DNA of 29,412 nt. Origin: Nephromyces sp. MM_2019. Lineage: Eukaryota > Apicomplexa > Aconoidasida > Nephromycida. The stretch covers positions 1 through 29,412 of the forward strand of contig JADHZB010000081.1 of NCBI GenBank assembly GCA_015657535.1, written 5' to 3'. The notes below the pieces were generated by a model. That model saw only the letters and a program-made list of their open reading frames with translations. It had not been told where the DNA came from and searched no databases. Made by a program: the position numbers and the translations under genes. Positions 1 to 11,551 of the stretch are shown piece after piece. Within the stretch, counting starts at the first letter, position 1, and each line of letters opens with the position of its first letter.

Positions 1-829
1 ACACCCCCCACACCCACCCCCCACGCACACACCTGAGGAGGGCTGCTTTGTGTGCTTTCATTCTCTTGCTGAGAAGAATCAGCATGGGTTCGATTTGTAG
101 AGGACCCCCCACCCATCTTCCTGCCACCAAAGAGTTCTCAAAAGCCCACCTACACTGTAGGACCAAAAAGGCCAAATCTCTCCGGTCTTCTTGGAGTGTA
201 TGTACACTGATCATGGGTCTACTCTCACACAATTTTCGGTGCGTTTTCAAGCTGCTAGAAGAAGGAAAATAGCGAAAAAGTAGAGAGGCTAAGTGTGTGT
301 GTGCGTATCTTGTGTATGTATTGTGTATTTCTTGTGAGTGTATATATTATATGTGTGTGTCTGTAATGCGCTGGATGCACACATACACAGTATATCTTCT
401 TGAAGCAAAAATTTCTAAATTTGTAGTTCATAAATTCGCAAAAAAGCCTGGAAAGCATGCTCCACACCACATTTTCCTCCTCAAAATTCCATTCTCTTTA
501 GTAAAAACAGGATTTTTTGATTCTACTAAATCAATATTCGGGGGTTGAACTCGAAGATAAATCAACACACACACACACAAAGCATTTCCTCAAAAGAACT
601 TGAAGAAATCACAGAGAAAAACGAGAGGGTGCAAAGGGTTTTCGAAAATATTTGGCGTTTCGAGAAAAGGGAACACACACGCTTGAAGAAGACGATAAAT
701 GAGCATATAGAGTGATACAGAGAGCTCAACACACTCATGAAAATAGCGCGATGAGGTAACACACTGCCACACCCAGAGAGAGAGAGATGATGTCACACAT
801 ATAGAGAACCTCTCTTACACACATACATA

Positions 830-1075
830 CAGATATAATCTCTCCCCCTCACAGACGCACCGAGAAACAATATCCCCATCACGCACACGCGCATCACAAT
901 AATACCCCTCCCCCCACACATACATCAAAATAATGCCCCCCTCCCACACACACATCAGAATAATCTTCCCCCACACATACATCGGAATAATCTCTCCCCC
1001 TCCAACACCCTCAATAATCCCCCTCCCCACACACTTCAATAATCTCCCCCCCTCACGCACATCATACCTGCGGAA
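830..1075. repeat. Degenerate 25-31 bp minisatellite
   Basis: Units combine an ACACAYACATC-like part, an AATAAT core and a run of C. Cores recur at about 836, 868, 897, 929, 960, 987, 1013 and 1038. Spacing drifts from 31 to 25 bases. Confidence 0.65.
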
Positions 1076-1394
1076 ACAGAAGGCGTCACACCCATACACA
1101 CCCACCTATGCTAAATGAACAACCAAAAACCTCAAATTCGCACTGTTGGCTTCCATTTTTTCTATTCTTCTCCCTCCTCCCACCGACCCCCGAAGCGACG
1201 ACCACTTGCCCCACAGACTAGTGTTTTCCTGAGTATCATCTTCCTCCCCTTTTATCTCATCTTATTCATTCAATGAGATGTTGAAGAGAAGGGAATACAC
1301 ACAAAAACGGAGGAAACTGCAGTGTGCGTGGGGGATGCGAAAAAAACTAGGAAAAGTAGAGGGAAGACAACGGATGGAGCAAGCAAGCCGATTG

Positions 1395-1790
1395 ATTATT
1401 GAGCGGGTTGTTTAATGTGTGAGGGGGGGATGCTGAAGCGCAGGTGTGGGGGGTGGGGTCGTTAGGGGGGCGGAGTGGAGAAAATTGGATGCGAAAAGTT
1501 TAGGGAGCGGTGGGGGATGAGGTGGGGGGTCATGCCGGTACAGGGATAAAAATTGGGATGGTGGGGAGGTTTTTGGTAGATTAGAAGTAGACCCGGAGTG
1601 TGCAAGGTGAGGGGTATGATGGGGTAGAGGGGATAGGGTATGGTTGATTTTGGATTTAAGGTAGGTGGGGGGTATCTGATGGAGATGGGGGGGGACTATG
1701 GTAGATATGGAGATTAAGTTAGGCGGTGGGTGTGCAATAGAGGTGGGGGGTGTGGAGGTGAGCTTGTGCGGCTCTACTCCCCCCGGTGCC
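1395..1790. repeat. G-rich tract with many G-runs
   Basis: The plus strand has many runs of three to seven G (for example around 1421, 1447, 1466, 1510, 1668 and 1687), spaced closely enough for G-quadruplexes. The minus frame here reads as Pro/His-rich and is not credible as protein. Confidence 0.6.
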
Positions 1791-2811
1791 ACAGGTTTCT
1801 TTGATTAAATCGTGTTGAATAGGAAGAAGATGAGCAGGAAAGTCGGTGGTACTTGTGTGTGTGTGTGCATAGGAGGGTTTGCCCAAGGAAGAATAAAGAT
1901 CCCCCCACAAATCTGCGTGAACACAAGAGCAGAAACACTAATTTTAGAGTGGTTTTAGACGAAAAGTTTAATCTTCAGGAAGTGTAGTGTCTTCACACGG
2001 GTCATGAATGATGAGTTAAGGCTGTTGCTTGGAAAATATTAGGTGGTGGGGTTGAGAAGACGCGGCCTCAGGGGTATGTGGGGGGTGTGTAGGGGTGTGT
2101 AGGGGTGTATGGGGGTACGTGGGAGGTGTGGGAGGTATGTGTAGGGTGTGCTCGGTGTGTGGTGAGTATGCTCCGCATGTAGGGGATGAAATGACGCACC
2201 ATCAGGAGTGAGTTGGCGATGTGCTAAGCGTGTGTTAATAGGTTGGGATTGTGTGTGAATATGCAACATATCAGTGGGTTGATAGATGGTGTGCCATAAA
2301 GCTTGTGGTAGGTGTGTGTGTCTGCGTGACCAGAGCAACAGACTAATATGAAGATCTGCAGTAAAGAAGCCTTCATACACGTAGCTGCAGCACAGAAGTA
2401 GCTGAAAGTGGAGATTCACAGTTTATGCTGCTTTCTGTGACACTCCAGCGAGATGCTCTAGTATAATCTCGGAAGATAATGTCTACGTACACAGCACACA
2501 CCTCTACCACACATTTCTAGACATGCGGCACACACCTGTACGCATGTAAACAACTTCTAGACACAGCTCCACACTCTTTTACACACACTACTGCGCATGC
2601 ACTACCCCAAATGCACACACGCGCATCACCCCCATAAATACGTCTCGATACACACCACCCTACAAGCACATTATTACGTATACTACTACAGACACTATGA
2701 CACCTACTCAGCACACAAACACCCCATACACCACTGCTACACACACAGCTCTACACACACCCACGCGCACTGCCAGACGCACACACTACTACACACTACG
2801 GCATACACACA

Positions 2812-2834
2812 CACCACACATACACACACACACA

Positions 2835-2867
<33 letters not shown>

Positions 2868-2935
2868 CACACACACACACACACCACACACACACACACC
2901 ATACACACAACACACACACACCACACACACCTGCT
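2812..2935. repeat. CA microsatellite
   Basis: Almost uninterrupted (CA)n with occasional CC or AT breaks. It is the longest simple repeat in the window. Confidence 0.9.
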
Positions 2936-3548
2936 GCTTTGATATTCTCAATTTTGTGCTTAAAATCACACTATTATCTGGCAGTATACTTCACTTTTTC
3001 ATTCGAGCAAAATTTGCCTAATTTTACTATTTTTCAAGGTTTTTCACCGTTTTATCAATTTTTGCTGCATTTTCTTCTGTGCTTTCGCTACCGCTACTTT
3101 TCCATCAAATTTAATCAATCTTAAACAATCTTCAACACATTTCCCTTCATTTATCGCAAATATCTTCACTTTCCGATGGATTTACTAAGCGGTTGCGCAG
3201 CCGTCTTCAAGGTTATCAACACTTTCCAACATCCGTGTGTAAACATGAGGAGGAGATAACGCAGTTCCAACTACTTTTGAGGAAAAAATGAGGCTAAGGA
3301 TTGCTGAAATGCCTTGAAGATGATGAATTTTGACTGTAATGCGCAAGTATAAGAGGAGGAGGAGAGAATTCGCGTGTTCTACCTCTCAGGAAGGAAAATT
3401 TAATGACGAAGAAATAGCATCGCAGCTTTTTGTATATGAAGAGGGAAAAAGTTCTGTTTTTATCAGTTTGGGCTTGTTTCCTTGTGTATGTCTTTTTCGG
3501 TCATTTTGAGTTATTTAAGAGGGTAAAATCAAACTTTTTCTAGTGAAG

Positions 3549-6500
3549 ATGGTGGAAGGAGGCAGTGCTCTCCATCCTCCGCAGTCTGGTGGGAAAGGAT
3601 GCAAGAAGATAACATCAAACGATAAGAAGAGTAGAGCAGGGAATCGTGGGATTTTCTCTAAGCACACAAAGAAGGTGCGAGCATTTTTTGCAGTGTTAAT
3701 GTGTATGTTGAGTTCTCTGTCTGCGAGAGAGGGTGGGGGTAGTTGTGTGTAGCATTTTGTATGCAGCTGCTGCAGTATATCGTGTGTGCATGTGCTTACT
3801 TTTCAACGCCATTGGTTTTATGCTGCAGTATCTGGTGTGGGTGTACGTACAGCCGCCAATCTTAGTTTTGTTGAGGCTGGAAAAGCACATTTTTTTCTCA
3901 AAATTTACGGGTAAAACGAGCTTTTCTTGTGCAATCGACTGTGTGTGTGTGAAGGCAAATTTTCCTTGTTTTTGCTTAAAATATTCAGAGAAACGTGTTG
4001 AAGATCGAAACTGGAAAGTGTAAAGGACTCATCACTACCTGCTCTACTACAGACACCAGCAAGAGCATTCGAGAGTTCTTTAATACAGTGCAAATGATGG
4101 TAAATTGGTGTGTGTGTGTGTATGTGTGAATGTCTCTGTGTATGACCATTATGTGTGGTGTGTTGTCGTGTATGATTGTGTGCGTAACTGTGTGTGTGAT
4201 CTTGCTTGTGACTGTGTGTGTAACTGTGCGTATGACTATGTGCTGTGTGTGTGACTGCGCATGTAATTGTATGTTGTGTGCGTGGCATTGTATTTGCTTA
4301 TTTCTTCATTTATTTTTAAGTAAATCTACTTTTCCACTCTCCTTCAGTTTATAAGGCAATTTTTTGCTGCTTTTTTAGGGTTTTTATGAGGTGATTTTCC
4401 TCTTGAAAGTTTGTGTTTTTATGAGTTTTTCAATGTTCTCATCTTTCAGTGTACGTACACTCCTCTATTGTGTTTAGGAAGCCTTGGAAGGTCCTACATT
4501 TGATAAGAAAGTCAGCGAAAATGAAGCGAATTGCAGGCAAGTGTGTGTTTATGTGGAGTTGGCTTTTTTTATGGGATTGTGCTGTGTGGAGTCGTGCTCG
4601 ATGGAAGATGTAGAGCTATCCCTGTAGATTTCTATAGAATTTCTTTTCCAGTATAGAATGAAAAAGCGTGTGAGCTATTGTGTGCGCGTTTGCTTATCAA
4701 TAAGTTGTGGTTGCAGTCTGAAGCTCCCAGTCATGAAGAATAATAAGTCCCCTTTAATTCTTAATTTTTTCATACGCACACTTGCAAAGTTTGATGGCCT
4801 TATGGATTAGGGTTTAGTGATCAAGGTTTTAGGGTTGTGTGCATATGCAATCATCATCTAGGTTCAACTCTTCAATCTGTCACTTTCTTACTCTCTCCAT
4901 AGTGTGTATCATCCTACCTTCCCTCTTCTACTCTTTGAATGTACAGCAAAATCGAAGAATCTCTAGAAATCAGTGAATTGCTGGAAGCTGAGAGAGATGA
5001 AATGATGAAGAAATCTAAGCGATTTCTCCCAATAAAAGATGTGTGCAGGGTCAGCAGGTTTTATACTAAGGAAGACACTACACACGCGAGTGTTTGTTGC
5101 TCATCTAACGTGTGTAGAGATCTTCATTGTGATACTTACTGAGTGTATCTACATGCACCGTGTCCATGAGTGTATGCATATACACAGTTTAGATGAGTGT
5201 GTGTGCATGCAAAAATTTCAATGAGTGTATGTACACCGCTTCGATGAGTGTATATACACCATTTCAATGAGTGTATGTACACTAAATGCTACTTTTTAAG
5301 ATTTTTTTTTCAGTCATGATGAAACATTGTGATATGCTGTAATTGTGGCCTGAAAAATAGCATACGCATACACACGCACACGCGTGTTTATATATCTCTT
5401 GACTTGATTTAATTTAGGGAGTTTCTTTCATCCTCTTCAACGATCCACAAGATAAACCATCACAGTTTGTGCAACAAATGTGTGATTTTGTTGCTTCGAA
5501 AAATTCTCCGGTTCAGTTCAGGTAAAAAGCTAATTTTATCATCTTCTTCCTCTTTATCTTCATCTTCCTCCTCATCTTCTTCCTCTTCCTCTTCATCATC
5601 TCTGTTTGAATAGTAAGGAAAAACATATAATCGCTAATCTTTTTGTGGTGTGGTAGAGGCTGAGGCATGCAAGTGGTGTGACTTTGTGTGTTGGCGTTTT
5701 CTTTGTGTTGCCGGCTTAGCTGAGCTGTTTTTGTGGAGTCGCTTATGATTTTTTTTGTGTGCATTATCTTTAATGTGCTTGATTTATCTTCAATGTGTGT
5801 AAGTTATCTTAAATTTGCATCATCTTCAATGTGTTTTATCATCATCTTCTGTGTGTGTTATCATCCTTTTTACGGTGATTTCTCAATTTTTTGTAGGTAT
5901 CTCTGCCGAGTATTTCCAATGGATGTTGTGTGCAAACCTCACCCTGAAGACTTTCAGAGGGCAGCCATACAGTTAATAGCCAGTAACCTCGCAGAGTCTT
6001 CAGCTGCCCAACGTATGCATATTTGATAATCTGTGTGTGTGTGAAAACCAGTAATACGTGTTTTCTGGTTAACTTAATTCCAAATCTGGGCGAGAATCTC
6101 GCTGTTGCAGTATATGTGCGTGTCTACGTCACGAGTGTGCGAACTAGTGTGTGTGTGTGTGTGTGTGTGTGCACGTTGGAATGAACATTTCAGCGTGGTG
6201 CCACTATCTCTCAGTGCGTATCACTGCTTTTTCGTTATTGTCTAGTTTTAGTTAATTTATTTCTAATGTGTGTGTCATCTTTAATGTGTGTGAGTTATCT
6301 TCAATATATACTCTGCGTCCTCCTTAACGTGTATGTGTTGGTGATACACTGAGGCTTATCCGTTAGGGAAGCGTCTATTTGAAGGCAAAGCCTCCGCTTT
6401 CGATTTACACCACAGAAGATTAACTAGAAAGAGCGATTTGTGTGTTTTTTTGGGTGTACATACACCTCCTTTCTATAATTCAATCTTCATGCTTGCAGTT

Positions 6501-7453
6501 TTTTATGATAAGCTTTTCAGGTTTTATTGGATTCTATTGATATTAGCGATAAGCAAAGACAAGAAACAGAGAGAAGACGCTCCTTGTTTGTGTGTGTGTT
6601 TTATTTCCCCGAGAAGGCATCATTTAGCTTTGCTACTAGTTCTTGTTGAAGCTTCGGTTTTTCTCTGCATCTTCTTGACCTCCTCCCTCTTCTTCATCAC
6701 ATTCTCTTCTTCTCCCACACTTTCCATTCAGAATCGACTTATATCCTCTCTTTTAGCCCTTTCATCGCGTTTTTTCTTACTATTCACGCACTTTTTCATG
6801 CGATTCCCCCCGTTTAGCGTACATTTGGTGTGTATGTGTTGGCTTGTGTGTTGGCGTGTGTGTTTCTTCATTTTCCTCAGTTATTCTGCTTTTTTTTTGC
6901 GTAGAAAATGATCCTTTGGCTGGAAATTCCAATGAAGAGGAGGAAAAGCACCTCCATAAAGCAGAGACAAACGGAGATATTGCCAAGAATAAGATCAGCA
7001 GCCTACAAGAGGATGTGTGTTATTCCTCTTTTGAAGGCTTAAAGACTTGGAGTTGCTCCTATACGAGTCGGTGTATGAACACTATATCGCGAGCTTTAGT
7101 GCTTGATGTACTACAGAAGGCTATCGGCCCTGATTTTACTGTTGATCTAACGAGTCCAGAAATCACTATTATAGTGGATATCTGCCCAGTAGGTTCAGTG
7201 GGAATGTGTGTGTTGGAATATGCGTGTGTGAGAAATAGCGTGTGTGAGCACATATGTGTGAAATTGTATGTGTGTGTGAATATGTGTGTGCGTATGCTCA
7301 TTCTTCTATCACGTATCTTCTCTACTGCAGCTACTCTGTGGAATGAGCATAGTGAAAGGATTTGATGAGCGGAAGAAGTTTAACGTATCGAAGCTTGCAG
7401 CTTCCCCCTCCTACCAAGTTGTTACAGAGAATCCGCTGCTTCTAGATTGCTAG
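3549..7453 (+). CDS. TAN1: TAN1/THUMPD1-like THUMP-domain tRNA acetylation adaptor, 8 exons
   Basis: The family (yeast Tan1, human THUMPD1) presents tRNA-Ser and tRNA-Leu to the Kre33/NAT10 acetyltransferase to form ac4C at position 12. Proposed exons are 3549-3674, 3989-4099, 4478-4536, 4947-5040, 5418-5521, 5897-6012, 6905-7188 and 7331-7453 (TAG). They sum to 1017 nt (338 aa) and every junction keeps phase. Family matches in order: GKCKGLITTCS near residue 51 (the N-terminal G-x-R-G-x-L-x-T-C element); a variable acidic linker; GVSFILFND; RVFPMDVVCKPHPED (family R-x-x-P-x-x-x-T-C-K-x-x-x-E-D); SCSYTSRCMN; the THUMP core VDLTSPEITIIVDICP; and LLCGMSIVKGFDERKKFN at the C-terminus. The third intron uses a GC donor. 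Exon 1 (basic, ATG at 3549) is the least certain because it shows no homology. Introns are GT-rich on the sense strand. Confidence 0.9.
4100..4300. repeat. Degenerate GTGTGT-ACTGT repeat in TAN1 intron
   Basis: Units such as GTGTGTGTAACTGTG and GTATGACTATGTG repeat at about 12-16 bases through the second TAN1 intron. The sense strand is GT-rich. Confidence 0.6.
5141..5290. repeat. Six-unit GAGTGTATGTACACC tandem array in TAN1 intron
   Basis: GAGTGT begins at 5141, 5168, 5195, 5223, 5246 and 5269 (periods 27, 27, 28, 23, 23). The last three units each carry a full palindrome, GTGTATGTACAC or GTGTATATACAC, followed by a TTTCAAT- or TTCGAT-like spacer. The array lies in the intron between TAN1 exons 4 and 5. 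Confidence 0.85.
6147..6171. repeat. GT microsatellite in TAN1 intron
   Basis: Twelve uninterrupted GT dinucleotides within the intron between TAN1 exons 6 and 7. Confidence 0.9.
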
Positions 7454-7629
7454 CAGAAAATACTCCTTCCTCCTTCATTAAAGTATAGCAGAGCTGCTAA
7501 GAGAAGGTGATTTTAAAGTAGCGAACACACAAACCCGTTGAACTTTGTTTGAATCTTCGGTTAGCGGTTAACACACATGCTTTTTCCGATAGCAGGGAGG
7601 TAGTTTTTATAAAAAAAAAGTGGGATTTT

Positions 7630-7850
7630 GTAGTTTTTTGAGTGATAAAATGGAAGAATAGTGAAGGGAAGAAGAGGAAGAAGAGGAAGCTGAAGTGAAG
7701 GTGAAGAAGAGGAAGAAAAAGAAGAAAAAAAGTTGAAGAAAGCGCAGATGAAAGATGATTGAAACAATGAAGATAAAGAAGATGAAGAGCATGTCGAAGA
7801 ATAGGATTAAAGAGTAGAGCAAAGCAAGGGAAGTTCAGAGCGCGAGAATC
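7630..7850. repeat. Polypurine (GA) tract
   Basis: GAAGAAGAGGAAG-type sequence with very few pyrimidines on the plus strand. It lies just downstream of the TAN1 stop. Confidence 0.75.
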
Positions 7851-8629
7851 AAAATGGTAGAATACGGGGAATGAGAGTATAAACTAGCGAAAAAAGAGCA
7901 ACTCTATATTTCAAAGATGAAGGCATACACAAGATATGGGGAATATTAGGTAAACTGCCTATCCTAGTACTTTCTACTGTGTGTGTCTGTCTTCACGAGT
8001 ACTCTTATTTTTAGTAGACAAAACCGCATCCCTTTCCTCCGTTTTTGGTGTGAGTGTATGTGTGTAATGCTACGTGCTTACCCTAGGATAACTTTCTCAT
8101 TCAACCTCTGTTGAAGATGTTGCTTCTATGCACTAAATTTTTTGATGAACGCTGGCTTCTATTTCTACTTGCTCCCTTTAGCTCATCTGGTGAATTTTTA
8201 CGGGAAAATGATGAATTTTATGCTTCTTTCAGCATTTCTGAGTGTACGTACACTTGAAGTTCGCACCGTTTTCGCATAAAATTAAGATAGACTCGTGTAA
8301 AAATGTGTCTGCACGATGAAGGCTCCTGACTTTCGAACGCAGCTTTTATCCTTTATACTAAGCTTATGCTGCTTTAACGTCAGGCATCGTCAAGATGGGC
8401 AAATATGAATGGCTTTCTTTGGGGGTTGTGTGCGTGTCTATATTGAAGTGAGATACACACACATGGTGCTGACTTTGGAGGACGAATAATCTTCCGGTAG
8501 ATTATTGTAAAGCTAGATAGAAGAGTACACGCATTCATTAGAGGCTCTTAATGTCTGCTTGTGTGTGTCTATATGTGATGAATCTGATATACAAAAGTGT
8601 ACAGCAAAGTTATGTTGGTGTGCCGGTGA

Positions 8630-8800
8630 GTATGCGTGAGTATGCTGATGGTTGTGTGTGAGTATTCGGGAAAAGGCGTGCAGCCACTCAGCTGTGTGTG
8701 CAACCCTTTGAATGTGTGTGCAGCCACTCAACTGTGTGTGCAAACACTTGCCTGCGCGTACGAACACTCCACCCACTGTGTGTGCAAGTACTTCGGGAGG
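8630..8800. repeat. Degenerate TGTGTGTGCAGCCACTCAAC repeat
   Basis: Units of roughly 22-30 bases recur at about 8677, 8716, 8732 and 8777. Each joins TGTGTGTGCA to a short C/A-rich part. Confidence 0.55.
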
Positions 8801-9129
8801 TCTCCCTCTCCATATTCTACACAAACTGAGATAAACCGCTCATACAGGGCAATGTTAAGTGATCGTACCGTTGATCTTTCACGTGATACCCTATAAGAGG
8901 CCGAGCTCTTCCTACACTCTACAGAGTGTGCTTGTGTGTGTGGAAAAGCTAAGTCTATAGCACACTAAACTGCAGAAGCAGCAGAAAATGTAAGGCAATT
9001 TCATATGCTTTTTCTGGCCTCCAAGTAAGCTGCTCCTTTACGCCAGGTAAGACTATCCTAAGAGCAGGTTTATACGTGCACAAAACTTACTATGCACATT
9101 CGTGTGTGTTTGTGTCTGCAGAAGTTTCT

Positions 9130-9320
9130 ATCCCCACACACAATCAGCTATCCGCACACAGAACACGTGGTTCACTCATAAGATATAATCTCTGAATAGA
9201 ATATGCTATGAAGACACACGAAAAGCTATCAAAACATGCAGCATACTGCTAACACACACCGAAGGCTATCAACACACACAAAGAGCTATCCCTACATATG
9301 CACACACACGACCTGCTACT
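9130..9320. repeat. Degenerate GCTATC-ACACAC repeat
   Basis: GCTATC or a near copy recurs with ACACACA at about 9147, 9223, 9265 and 9289. Confidence 0.5.
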
Positions 9321-9849
9321 CACAAAAACTAGTCGCCAAATCACTCGACATGGCGATCACTGAGATAAGTCAAATCGAACACACGTGCTAAGACATGCGT
9401 CAAATGATCCAACACACAGAGGTAACTCTCTAGCAATACGCACACGATGTTTCAACGACACGCATATCCTTAAGTATAGGACCAGCTTATTCTGTACATC
9501 GCCACTAGAATATGCTACAAAGCTCGCCACACACTACGCTGCGGGTCAAATTTTAACCGAACTAGTGGCTGTACATACACTAGCCTGAGTAATACACTTA
9601 ATGCTACCAAAGCTCAGGAAAAGCGTTATTCGTAGAAACACACACTTCACGTGCGTGCCATAGAAGGGTGTGTGCACACAGCCCCCCCAGGTGAAAAATA
9701 TGCTCAAGCAGTTCCGTATGTGTGTGTGTGCACGCACACGCGAACACGTACGATATCTACCGAGAAACAAAGAGAAGTGGACTTAGTATAGGGGTGGCTG
9801 AAGGCAGCGCGAAGTGCATTGGGTTGATGCTATCCACTTTTGTGGGAAC

Positions 9850-9985
9850 AACATAGAGTAAGCTTGTGTGTGAGTGAACTTGTTTGCGAGTACGAATAAG
9901 CTTCTGCATGAGTACAGGTTAGCTAATATGCGAGTACGAGTAAGTTTGTGTGCAACTATAAGTGAGCTTATGTGCGAGCGCCTGA
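9850..9985. repeat. Degenerate AAGCTTGTGTGCGAGTACGA repeat
   Basis: About six units of 20-25 bases with AGCTT, TGTGCGAG and TACGA elements. The open frame across it (from 9874) is probably incidental. Confidence 0.5.
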
Positions 9986-11370
9986 GCTGCTATCTTCCAT
10001 ATGAAGCGCATCAAAGAGTTCAGGTAGATATTGCTATCAACGCTGCGCCCAATGAACGCAGCACACAGAAGAATCGTAGCCGCTACAAAGTCTTTCCAGC
10101 CTAAAACACACTGAAAAGTGGAGACTCCAGAGGATGTGAGTGCATGTACACTCCTTGTATATGTGAATAGAGGAACCTAGAGATACCAACAAGTATGAGT
10201 ATATAGAAACCAGTGTATACGACTGGAAGAAGATGGAGACAAAAAAGGATGCGAGTATGTAGAAACCCATGTGCGTGTCTGCATGATGGTGCAGATACTA
10301 ATGCGAGAATTTATAAAAAGCCCGTGTGTGTGCATCTAGAGGAAGGTAGAGATACCGAGTTCGATTGCATACAACCTCATGTGTATGACTAGAGGAAGAT
10401 GGGGGCACCAACTAATGTGGGTGTATGTACACTCAACTTGTGCCAAGTTTGGACCTTTTTTCCACAGGATATTCTGAGATAAAAAGAGTGTTAAAAACTT
10501 CTTACCTGCGTTAAGAAGCATAAGTAGTGAGAAGATTAACACACAACCAAGATGCACATACACTTATTTTATCAAATAGATGGGCTGTACACGCAGCACA
10601 CACACCGGTATACTCCACACGCAGTTGTGCTCAAAGCAAAGACTTACCACACACAGGTGGACGCAGTAATTTCAAGAAAATCTTAGGTAACTCCAATTCG
10701 AACACACACACACACTCACAAAGCAAAGATTTGTAAAATCCACCAGGACGCCTATTCGATAGAATAAGCATAGAGCAAAGCACACACAAGGGAGTAATTA
10801 AATTATTGGCACACACGTAAGGATACACGCACTGATGCCGCCACACACAAATACTTCATGCACACATCCCTGATATTACCGCACACACGAACACTTCACA
10901 CACGCATTACGCACTCACTACCACAACACAATTCCTCCACACATCAATACTACACACACACAATCTTATCGCTATCGGGAGAAGTCCTACCAATTTCTCT
11001 CCGGTATTCTCTCGCTTTTTTGCGGAGGATAATCCTCTCTCACGCTTTAAAGCTAATCTTCAATGCAGTGTATATATACCCGATTAAACCTCCGTTTTTT
11101 GCTTATAATAGTATTTTTTAACGAGAAGATACAGAAACCACATCTTCAAGATGAAGAGGAGGAAATTCAAGAGATTTTTCTCCCGAAAATGATCGAGCGT
11201 ACACACAAAGAACTGCCACTTGTACTACTTTGGTAAACTAATCCCTCAAGTATCTCCCTCATCTTCACTTTAGAGTGCATTTTTTATGGATTTTCCTCTA
11301 CTTCTCAGTTTCCTGCATATTTTTCGCCCTCCTGAGCTCAAATTTTGGGGAGGATTCCGCATTTTTCCAG

Positions 11371-11490
11371 ATGATCTGCTGTGAAGGTGTGCTTATCCGC
11401 TTTTTGTGTCCATCTTCATCGACTATACTTCCTCTACTAACTTCTCTGGTATCAGATTTAGAAGTGATTTTATCATCCTCATCTCAAAAA
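11371..11490 (+). other. Candidate upstream exon of the PPR gene
   Basis: A strong acceptor (TTTTTCCAG ending 11370) is followed by a 40-codon open stretch that begins with ATG (MICCEGVLIRFLCPSSS) and ends AAA|GTATGA. A 56-base intron would end at TTTTTTCAAG (11546), after which AGG AAG leads in frame into the ATG at 11552. The PPR protein may therefore start upstream. Against this, the sequence from 11552 looks like a complete targeting presequence. Another possible upstream exon (11131 to about 11232, with QDEEEEIQEIFLPKM) shares the strand. Confidence 0.25.
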
Positions 11491-11551
11491 GTATGATATA
11501 CTATCATTTTCTATTGAACCGATTTAACTTTGCTGTTTTTTCAAGAGGAAG

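Larger units (their letters stand above)
1..3548. repeat. Repeat-rich left spacer with alternating CA, G-rich and GT blocks
   Basis: No gene can be supported. Bases 540-1110 and 2470-2935 are CA-rich, while 1390-1790 and 2040-2340 are G- and GT-rich, so neighbouring blocks are roughly complementary. Open frames here encode only His/Thr/Pro or Cys/Val runs, a by-product of the dinucleotide bias. Bases 48-272 have mixed composition and an open frame ending KLLEEGK-stop, which could be the last exon of a gene to the left, but nothing confirms it. Bases 2940-3540 are AT-rich and hold the TAN1 upstream region. Confidence 0.6.
7454..11370. other. Repeat-dominated spacer between TAN1 and the PPR gene
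   Basis: I see no gene with family support. Contents in order: a GA tract (7630-7850), mixed sequence, GTGTGTGCA-type repeats (8630-8800), CA-type repeats (9100-9340), GAGTACGA-type repeats (9850-9980), a degenerate block flanked by palindromes (10140-10442), then CA-rich sequence. Isolated exon-like stretches (8973-9045, with a CAG|GTAAGA donor, and 11131-11232) could be parts of an unresolved gene. Confidence 0.5.

Noticed and set aside
1412..1792. 126-codon Pro/His-rich minus-strand frame
   Set aside because: Direct translation of the G-rich tract, with no domain or splice support.
2597..3124. 175-codon plus-strand frame
   Set aside because: Its middle is the CA microsatellite read as His/Thr, and it has no homology.
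4802..4840. TTTAGGG-like telomere repeats
   Set aside because: Only two imperfect copies, and they sit inside a TAN1 intron.
5141..5290. CRISPR array
   Set aside because: The units are degenerate with no unique spacers, and the locus is a eukaryotic intron.
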